Assembly (NCBI GenBank): GCA_020650975.1
Contig: JAIPMN010011319.1
Location: 565 to 25,539 of the forward strand
Length of the DNA: 24,975 nt
Source of the DNA: Apostichopus californicus
Taxonomy: Eukaryota > Echinodermata > Holothuroidea > Aspidochirotida > Stichopodidae
Direction: 5' to 3'
The position numbers were made by a program, and so were the translations under genes. This document shows, in pieces, positions 1-10,100 of this stretch. Each line of letters starts with the position of its first letter. Within the stretch, counting starts at the first letter, position 1. Below the pieces are notes generated by a model. That model worked only from the letters and a program-made list of their open reading frames with translations, searched no databases and was not told the origin of the DNA.

Positions 1-100
1 ATCTGAATCCTGTGATGAATCCTGGGATGAATCCTGTGATGAATCCTGGGATGAATCCTGTGATGAATCTGAATCCTGGGATGAATCCTGTGATAGCTTC
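1..100. repeat. 12/24-bp tandem repeat, left part outside window
   Basis: About eight copies of GAATCCTG followed by TGAT or GGAT, mostly alternating so that the higher-order unit is 24 bases; two copies are shifted by a six-base insertion (GATGAATCT). The array is cut by the window start. The in-frame MNPGMNPV translation is a by-product of a unit divisible by three. Confidence 0.9.
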
Positions 101-1000
101 AGGTTGGTTGCTCCGCATATTGACAAATTTGAAGTTCTCGCGACATTCCCGACGAAAAACAGGTCTGATTGTAATGAGTTGTGAAAAGAAATCAAAATGT
201 ATATTTGTTAAGATAGAAATATGATGCTTCGTGCACAAACGTCTAACCATTAACTTCGGTAATGTTTGAGAATGACTCAAAGTCAAACAGCAAATTTTTT
301 GATTTTCGTGAAACTAGTACCATTAGTCTTACTCTTAGGCACACTACCTATGTAAACTTGAACAATCGTTCAAATACAGTTGCCCAATCACTAGCCTTAT
401 CCGCGCTGTTGGCTGATTGACAGTCGTAGAAAGAACAAACTTATCTTCCATTTTGAGGAGCTAAACGAACATTTAAGATTAAATCAAATAGTTATCTGTT
501 CCATTGACCCAGGCACAATTCCATTTTAAAACCAAAATTTTCTAAGCTAAACTGCCCTATCATAACCTAGGCCTAAGTAGGCCTAGCTTGGTCTAGACAT
601 GACCTAACTTGACTTTGTGTTTGTAATTGCCAATGACAAGACTAAGTAAATGCCCTTATATTTGTTTCACAAAAATGCCAATTTACAATTTCAGCTAACC
701 TCACCCCTCCCTTATAATCCATCATCCACAATGAAAATGAACAATCATAGGAAACATATCAGTGGGCAATACACTAGTATCAGATTTAATTACAGTAGGC
801 CTAGATTTGATTACCATATTTGTTTGTATTTGGTCACAAATTTGGAAATTTAATGACATCCAAACGTATTTGGGATCATTAAATGGAAATGACCACCACA
901 CTAAGATTACTTATGGTATTTGTTAAAATTATTTGCATTTGTGTGTCAATGCAAGTAATACATGGATTGACTAATCCACTTTGTTATTGTTGGTTTACAG
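101..1000. other. 5' flank or leader intron of ZNG1, no gene seen
   Basis: No coding similarity and only short chance open frames. The palindrome AGGCCT recurs in TAGGCCTA-like contexts at about 568-585 and 795-805. A promoter may lie here, but I see no TATA box or initiator I could defend. Confidence 0.5.
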
Positions 1001-1050
1001 GCTTTCTAAGAGTTAAGTGACAAACAAAACATAAGAAGTGTTTCCTCAAA
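1001..1050 (+). other. Probable 5' UTR part of exon 1
   Basis: A good acceptor (TTGGTTTACAG, ending at 1000) lies 50 bases upstream of the start codon, so an untranslated leader exon may be spliced in at 1001. An in-frame TGA at 1018-1020 means Met at 1051 is the first in-frame Met after a stop. Its context, AAAATGG, has A at -3 and G at +4. The true transcription start cannot be seen; it could also lie directly upstream without this splice. Confidence 0.4.
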
Positions 1051-1147
1051 ATGGCGGAGAGCTCTGATGAAGATTGCCCTGATTTAGTCTCCTCAGACAC
1101 TACTCCTGCTCGCAAAATTCCAGTCACAATCATTACTGGATATTTAG
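1051..1147 (+). CDS. ZNG1: ZNG1 exon 1 (residues 1-32 plus first base of 33)
   Basis: Encodes the acidic N-terminus with CPDLV (residues 9-13), then the strand leading into the P-loop ([11 protein letters not shown]). Ends in phase 1 at a GTAAC donor, with the codon for the Walker A glycine split. CPDLV matches the short METAP1-docking motif CPELVP of vertebrate ZNG1, except that Ser follows where human has Pro. Confidence 0.93.
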
Positions 1148-4100
1148 GTAACATTTTAACTACTTCTTATTTTCTTTGTACTTAAAAATTTCTCTCCACT
1201 TCTCAGTCATAGGAATTTAGTTTCGTTAACAGTGTCACCTCTTACAGATATTCTGCCTCTGAGTTTCAAATACATACTATACTGGTAAAGTCCCTGAACT
1301 CAATTAAGATTACAATAATTTTAACAGTTTATTTATTTGAATTTATATAATATTTTATCTCCAGGTGCTGGTAAAACAACTTTGTTAAATTACATATTGA
1401 CTGAACAACACAACAAGAAGATAGCAGTAATATTAAATGAATTTGGCTCGGGTGAGTTCTTTTCATGATAAATTTCTAGCAATTTGTTCATTTTTTGTGC
1501 TCATTTGAGCTTGAAGGAAATCTAGGAGAAGGATTATGTATGAAGGAAATAAAATCAAAATATTTGACACGTACTTTATTCCAGGTGTGCAGTTCTTCCT
1601 GGTTTAATCACTCAAAATTAGATATAACTATGAACTTTGCTTAGAATGTAACACATAGATTCCTTAATACTTCTGCCTAACTTGACACCTTTAGTAATAT
1701 TGAAGAAAGATATAAGAGACCTGTTTCCTTAAAATTTGCATAGTTTACACAGTTTGGGCAATTTGGTAAGAAACATTGACAGTCTTGTTTGATCTTCATT
1801 TATAATTTCTTAATTTATTTATTAATATTATTTGCCAGGAAAGCAACCAAATGTTGGAAGAAACTATGAACACCTGCATGATGATGTGACTTAAAGACAA
1901 TTATTAATAGCTACCTGTCAAAACTTTTGAAAAGATGTGTTTTGCATTTTAAGTCGGGAAATGATTTGTCTGCGCTTGTAATGCGACCCATATTCAGACT
2001 GTTTATGTGATAACTGTCACTTTTCACGTATATTCTTTGTTTGTAGATCTTTCCCTAGGCGTACTGATGAAGTTCCCTGTCGATGTAAATTAAACATTAA
2101 AAAAAATATTTGTGTTATTTGTAAGATACTTTTAAGAACAACTATTTCCAGTTCATATCCATTTAACCTAACCTCTGATGGCACTGTCACAGTACAGGTA
2201 CAGTAGCTCAGCCTTTCAAAAGAGTACTTAAACTTAGATTTCCAAATGGACATGCATAGCACCTCTCATGAAAGATCATCAGAACACCAAGCATTTAAGG
2301 CCTACTGTAGTCTGAAATGATTATAACTACTTACAATGCACTTACAATACATGAATTGTGGTGTTCTTGGGTGTTTTGTTCTATACATAACGAAACAAAT
2401 TTTTATATTCTTATCATTAATATTGACATTAATATATTTGTGAATGAACTAAGTTGTTTTATCAGCTGATGTTATCACCAACTATGATGTAAAGAGTTGC
2501 ATACCATGTCACATTATTAACACATTCACAATGGATAACATTGTTGTGCTTTGTTCTTTTTTCTTTGTTGTTCTTTTGTTTTATTATCCTTTTACCATTG
2601 CCTTTGTCTGTTCTCCTGTAGGAAGTGCAGTGGAAAGTTCCATGGCCATGGGCCAGACAGGGGAACTCTATGAAGAATGGCTAGAGCTGAGAAATGGCTG
2701 CCTCTGTTGCTCTGTGAAGTAAGGATACTTTGACTTAATCTCTTTACCTTAGTCTGTGTACAGAAGCCCATTCCTATAGGTAGAACAAATCCTGAGTTGC
2801 CTAATGAAATAAGGATTTATAACCTCTCAGTTCTCATACATGTTTTTATGATAATTTTATGAAAAGTGTTGTGTTTAAAGTATTACACTTTTTTTTCCCC
2901 ATTTGTTTCACATGTGAAGCTTGATCCCTAGATACTCATAATTGAAATTGAAATTGCATTGTGGTATGGTGACCTTTAAAGTTGACAGGTGTTGGTGTTA
3001 GACTTGATATCAGCCACTTTGTTAGATATCAGATTTTTTTAATCCTTTCATAGTCAAGGAAGTATGTTGACCTGATTGTGAAAGGAATAATGTAGCTAAA
3101 ACTATCCCTGTTATTGTTTTGTTTTGCCATCTGTTTTGTTGTCATTTTCATTCTTTTTGAAAATGTCTTTGGAAGAGCTGGTATTTCATACTACTTTAAG
3201 CTAAAGAAATTAAGTACATTTTTGATACATTAAAGGCATTGAAGACTCGCCCTAAACCGCGTGCGGCCATCTATAAAAGTTAACTTTCTGTTGCTTGCCA
3301 GTGACAATTTGTTTGTGTCGCTACAAAATGCAGACAGTAATGAAACGTGATACCTTAATTGTTATCTTTAGCTGGACCTGAGATGTCCATCGCTGTATCG
3401 TTTGTATACTGTGCTGTGAGTGTTGACCGCAGCTGTATGTACTGACTGTACACTAGTGTTAATTACCGACGGTAGCAAGCTGTGTGTATATTTTCTGGGA
3501 TCGATGGTGGTGTTTAACACTTCTGTGACACCTCATTCGAAACTAGGTCAAATTACCGGCATTAGACGTTTCTTTTGGCGCGAGTCTTCACACCCTTTAA
3601 TAAGATTCTCTGATACATTGACTATATCATTGATATAGCAATCATCAAGACTATCTAGTTATTCTTTCCTTTCCACAGAGACAGCGGAATCCAAGCCATA
3701 GAGAAATTGATGGAGAAAAAGGGACGTTTTGATTACATTTTACTGGAGACCACTGGACTGGCAGATCCGGGTATGCGTACCATGATGTTATTTGAGCAGT
3801 TCTACCAGGGAAAATCTAATCACCTTTGACATTTGTTAAGTTAATTGGTGGGACTTGAAAATGGTTTTGGGGAAAGGTGAAAGCATCACACATGTTTGCA
3901 ATGACATATTCTATAATATTTGCTTTTCCAACCATGATGTGCAAATATTTTGGTGCAACTTTTTGGGGTCCTGTCCCTTTGCTGATAATTTGTTGACTAC
4001 TATTGAATTGTTTCGTAATTAGCGTTAAAGAGGGCTCCCTGATGTCATGTTTACATTACCCTCACTTGTGGAAGGAGGGATCCGTCTTGCAATGCTATAT

Positions 4101-7100
4101 ATATACTAATGTGAAAAGCATAAATTTGTTTTAAGTATGTAGATAGAACTATTTGAAAGGAAACAGTAGAACAGAGATTACATTTCACACATTAATTGCA
4201 TCCTAGGCTTCTTCTTTAGATACAAAAGGCAATTTTGTAGTTTTAGTTTTTCAGCATCTGACTATTTTGACCACATTTTGTTTTTTTTCCATTTGACAAC
4301 CCTTTAGGTCCGATTGCTTCCATCTTTTGGTTAGATGAAGAACTGGGATGTGATATTTACCTAGATGGTAAGTTCAGTTTCTACGCTTACTGTGACAATG
4401 TATCCGTGTTCTCCCATATTGGTTTTAAAGTTGACAGGTTTGTAAAAATACTGAAGAATCCTGATATCTTGGATTTCCCATTTAACATAGCTGTTGTCTC
4501 CATAATTCATAAAATCTTAACCAACAAAGAAACAACTGGTCTCTCTGTTTGTATTTTATCTCTTTTCCTTGAGAAAACACTCCTTTTTGGTGTCCAACAA
4601 TTTGTAAAGATTATTAACGTGCACTGTTCGTGCTGTCCCTCATAATCATAAACTTCTTTTAATTTCTCATGTTTCTTTTGTAAAACTCCTGTTGTTGCTT
4701 CAGTTAATACTTAGGTTGAATTTTTAAATTGGATCAAACCCTGATTCCTTCACCGGTCGTGTTGAATTATCTATCGGTTACATTACAAAAAGATGTGATG
4801 AATAGCAAGCTGCTTTGATCAATCAAGGAACAATGGAAGTTATCAAAATTAAGAAGATTGCACGTCTTGTCATCGGCAAAATTTTGTGACCTGGATTGGT
4901 AGATGTATTTACCAAATAACAACTCCATGGTACAACATTTGCTGTATTATACAAGCCGGCAGTTTAGATTCAGGATAGTCACTCTTTGGTTGTACTGGTT
5001 GTACAGGCCAGCTCATTGAGGCATGGTTCCACCAGCAATTTCATTCCATGGGTTCCTCGCACTGTTTATGACATTCAAAACCCACCATTTCATTTTCAGG
5101 TGTGGTTGGTGTGGTGGAGACGCATCCAAAACTCAGCTGCAACATTTACGCAACATGAATTTACATAGCAAAATTAGTTTATGCTGTTAGATGATCTTAC
5201 ACTGCATAACGACATTAAACAGTAACACTGCATAATAACAGCATAGTAGCTGAATAACTTTACGCTGCATAACATAGAAGAACTCATTAACATAGCCATG
5301 GAGCAACATGACTCCTATGTGCTTTACATCTTATACTGAGATTACATGATGATGTAATGAATTTACAGCAATGCATAGAGAGTTTACTGTATAATGATTT
5401 TACTTAGACATATATTGAGTTTACGTGGACGTATAATGATTTTACATGGTTGTATAATGAGTTTACATGGTTGTATAGTGAGTTTGCATAGATATATACT
5501 TATTTTACATAGACACATAATGAGTTTACACAGACGTATAATGAGTTTGCAACAAGGCGAAGTAGGTTTACAACATCGGTAGAGTTTACAGGTAATACAG
5601 TTGTGCACTAAAGATGCGTCAAACATTTATTTATCTAATCCTTAATCTATGGGGGAACTTTGGATCAGCAGAATGGCATTCTGATAACTGTCCGTAATTT
5701 TATCATTGTAATCTCTGAGGCCAATATCGATGACCTCTTACATCTATTATCTTCCTTTGTTCTGTTCTGTAGGTATTGTTACTGTGGTGGACGCTAAATA
5801 TGCACTGAATCAGATGCTGGAAGAAAAACCAGACAAAGTGATAAATGAATCTGTCAGGTACGTGAATTAATTGCATTATTGGTATTATGTGTGATTTCAG
5901 ATTAGGTAGGACTGTTACCTGACATGTAAATTAATGCACCTCTTTCAGGGGATTAATTTATCCAATAGTGCATAGTAAACTGCTATGCAAAATGAAATTA
6001 ATGCACCTCTTTCAGGGGATTAATTTATCCAATATTACATAGTAAACTGCTATGCAAAATGCAATTTATGCACCTCTTTCAGGGGATAAATTTGTCCTGT
6101 ATTGCATAGTAAACTGCTATGCAGAATGAAATTAATGCACCTCTTAAAGGGGATACATTTATCCCATATTGCATAGTAAACTGCTATGCAAAATGCAATT
6201 AAACGACCTCTTTCAGGGAATAAATCTATCCAATATTGCATAGTAAAAAACTGCTATGCAAAATGCAATTTATGCACCTCTTTCAGGGGATAAATTTATA
6301 CAATATTGCATAGTAAAAATGCTTTGCAAAATGCAATTTATGCACCTCTTTCTGGGGATAAATTTATCCAATATTGCAGAGTAAACTGCTATGCAGAATG
6401 GTCAAACTGTTTGATCTAGAAGTGAAAAGATATACATTTAGCACTTTTTTTCTTACGTGTGAAGTTGTGAATCATAGTATTTGGTATTAATGAGACCAAA
6501 TTCTGAGTCGTCAAAACCGCTACGTAAAATTTGAACACTAAAACTATTCCCTGTCTTTGAAATTATGGTTGGCCATTCTTGACAATTTGTTTTTTACTGA
6601 AACTACAGAGTATTACTCCAAATAAGATTTTGATTGTTCAAACTATATAGGAAATCTTCCAACTTGATACAGTTTAGCAAGAAGTGAATTTTTCCTCTGT
6701 ATCCAGAAATTGTTACTAGATTTTAAAGATGACCTTTGGCAGGATTTATCTTTCTTTAAGAAAAAATATCTTTCAAGAAAAGATAAGATTGAGTGTTAGG
6801 TTTGTTTTGTTGCTTTTTCTTGTTTCCAAGATATACACCTTTTAAGTATGATTCATCTCTGGACTGCTCCTTTAAGGCTAAATTGACGATAACTGTTAGA
6901 CACAAGTTAGCCCTTTTGACAAATTTGTAATGGTTTGTAAACATGTTTCTGAGGCTGTGTTTATCTTTTCCTATTAAATTTTTGTGTTGTATCTGAGGAA
7001 CTGACCTACATGTTGCTCTGTGTGTTAGGCTAGATAATCCAGCCGTTTTGATTTAAAAACTTCACATGTTTAAAGGGTCATTTCTCAAAATTTAAAAGTG

Positions 7101-10100
7101 GTATTGAAACACACAACCTGGACTTACAGCAACAGTTTTCAATCATCTCTAAACATATATCAAAATTAATTTTATGCATAAAGTCATCCTTTGATATCAG
7201 TCATAATAAAATTATCAAAAGTTTTGGATTTCTTCTTCATCGGTTAATGGAAAACTTGATTAGGTAAGGAAATGACCAGCATTGTTATGAGATTATAGGA
7301 TTGAAATGATGTACACAAATTGGTAACATAATTGCAACAAAAACAGCTGCTTTTCTTATCCCGAATGAAGCAATTCATGAATATTCATGCCTATGCAATT
7401 TACAAATATAGTGATTGGTTGTCAGCCCAAAGACAACACTGAATACTACCAAGTCACTTAATTAATTATATCTCTGATGGAAAATGAAAAATGTGCTGGA
7501 TCTCTGTTTGTATATTTCAAATTCCCCCAAAACTTGGGATTTGGAAACAGTTCAGTCTGTAATTACTCAGAGTTACTATGTAAGAGAGCAGAGAAACCTG
7601 TCTGTTCAAAACAATCTTAATATAATATGTTGTATAAAACAAATAGTGAATGGTTTCCATTCGTGCAATAGTGCAAATATTTCATGAGTTGAAAGATGTA
7701 ATTTGTTCCATTCAACGAGGCGCAGCCGAGTTGAATGGAACATTCCATCTTGCAACACATGAAATATTTGCACTATTGCACTCATAACCATTCATTATTA
7801 GTATATTAGTCTTGATATTTTATAGTCAAAGAAAAAAAATGAATGCTAGTAATGATTGTTCACCTTTAAAATAAAACTTCTATGAGGTTCCTTTAAGGCT
7901 TAACTGACGATAACCTTGACACCTTTAATAGTGCAGGCCTTAATGTTAATCCATTTGTTTCATAAATTATTATAACTCAACAAAAAGGAGGGTAGGCAGA
8001 CAGGATTTGACCAGTAAATTGAAAAAATTGCTAGGTGTAAACCAACTAATTTAAAGTTTTCAATTAGGCTTGGAATTTTGTCTATCGCCTGACCCCTCTG
8101 TCTATCTCCTATGCAGTTATGAGTAGAGCTTTAATACCTAGAGATTAGTGCTGATAGTCGACTCTTTCTTTTGTAGTCGATTAATTGCATAGCTCTCCTC
8201 GCGACGTCTGCGTTTACTCGGTTACAGATGACCTCATCACTGTCATTTTTACATTGCAGAAATAGTCAAAACAAATCTTCCTCCATGGTGCACTGTCTTT
8301 ATTTGTTCTTTTGTGTCTTAACGCGTGGTGTCTAAATCATGTTAAAACATCTACCAAACAAAAACTGAACAAGTTTCAATCTACGTTTCTTATAATCATC
8401 CATAGTAAATCAAAAACTTTTGAATGAATCTACGAGGCTACAAGTACTAATGAAAGCAAACATTCACTAATAAAGCAAACATGCAAACAATGGTTGTTAC
8501 ACCTTGTAGCGGTGTGATGAGTATGCAAGAGTTTTCTGTAGAAGGACGTTCAACGTTCTAGGCTAGGCTTTAGCCTATCGCAATAGCAGGCACATAGATT
8601 GCACATTGAAATGAAACTCCACCGCAATCAACACACTCTATCAGACATCCGATAAATGTGAACCGGGCCAGTAATGAAGTAGTTGTAAACATGTCTGAAG
8701 AAATGACAAATACTTTGGCAATCCTAAAAGATTAATAAGCCTACTACCTTGCAATTATGTGCAATGATTAAACATTGCTAGGACTGAATGTTGCACTTCA
8801 TAACAAGTGTATTATTGCCAAGCAAATGCATGAATCTAACTGGAGAGGTGCTTGCCATAGCACAGCACAGTGCTAGTGTAGCATTGTGAGAACCTGTATA
8901 CTTATTGTGATATTTGCTGACAAACTGCTTTAGTGTTGTTTTTGATAGCTTAGGCTATTTTTCAAAAGCAGATTATGTGTAGTGCTAGCTTGTAGTCTAG
9001 TAATCACAACTTTGGTTTTGAGGGTGATTAATCGAACTTCCAGAGTGTAATCGCGACTACTGGCGATTAATTGTTACGACTATCAGCACTAATACAGATC
9101 AGAGTTGTTTGCACTAACCAGAGGTCAAACATTGCTACTTAGTCTTGTTTTAGTCCTCAGATTTTTCTTTCCATAACATCCGCATGAAAGTGTAATAACC
9201 GTGTCCAGACAGGTGGTGAGGTTTGCATTGAAATGTAACAGACTTACTTTTTTTCACGTTTTCAAACAATTATTGAGACATTATATGCTCAATGAACTAG
9301 TTTCGGTTTAAGTGTGTCGTTGATCGTTAAAGGAGTTATGGCCAACAAAAGGCACTGACTGCCTCAATAAATGTTAAATTTTGCACCTTTTTTTTATTGG
9401 GTTCACCCGAGAACCTTTTGTTGTGTCATTCCCTGGATATCATTCTCTCTTAAACCATCAGACAAGTTGCCCTGGCTGATTTAGTACTTCTCAATAAAGT
9501 GGATCTCGTTGACAAAGATGTTCTTATGCAAACAGACGACCACATACGGTACGTGTGCGAAATCCCATCAAGGGGTTATTTATTACAGTTTTGTCCGGCT
9601 GTGTTATTCTGGTGACTTTTAACGGCAGAGAACGCAACCGAAAGTAAACGAACAGCTTCTGCATTAGATCGTTGATCTTCGCGATTTTATTGCGGCTTTT
9701 AAGAAACATCATTTGGAATGCGTTTGGGTGGACGGCGAAATGTTACAGATCACCCCTAATTACCTAGAACAAATGAACGACACATTGTCGTTGAAACGAC
9801 ATAGCTTTGTTTATAAGTGTACGACGATCACTTTCGGCAAGGTAACAGTGTTTGCTGAAAATAACTCAACTTACTTTCCAAATGCTCACCTGGGAAACAT
9901 AAATTGAGAAGCACTCTCAATGCCTAGTTTCATTTACAAAAATATTGTTATCTGGAGGCAGAAATTTAGCTATGGCTTGTGGTCGTCGATTGAAATAGAC
10001 TTAATTTAGTACAGGTAAATGTTTCTATCTGTCCTGCTTTTTGATATACCCCTCTTCTAAATATCTTGGATCCCTTGTAGAGTGTTAAAGCTCCTTTTAA

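Noticed and set aside
5384-5626. 80-codon minus frame rich in CKLI and a plus frame rich in SLHR
   Set aside because: Both arise from the 21-bp array, whose unit is divisible by three.
5929-6402. CRISPR-like array
   Set aside because: The repeats are head-to-tail 67-bp units without unique spacers, in a eukaryotic intron.
9524-9907. Divergent 62- and 64-codon frames meeting at 9712/9713
   Set aside because: No family resemblance, no splice support and no transposon ends around them.
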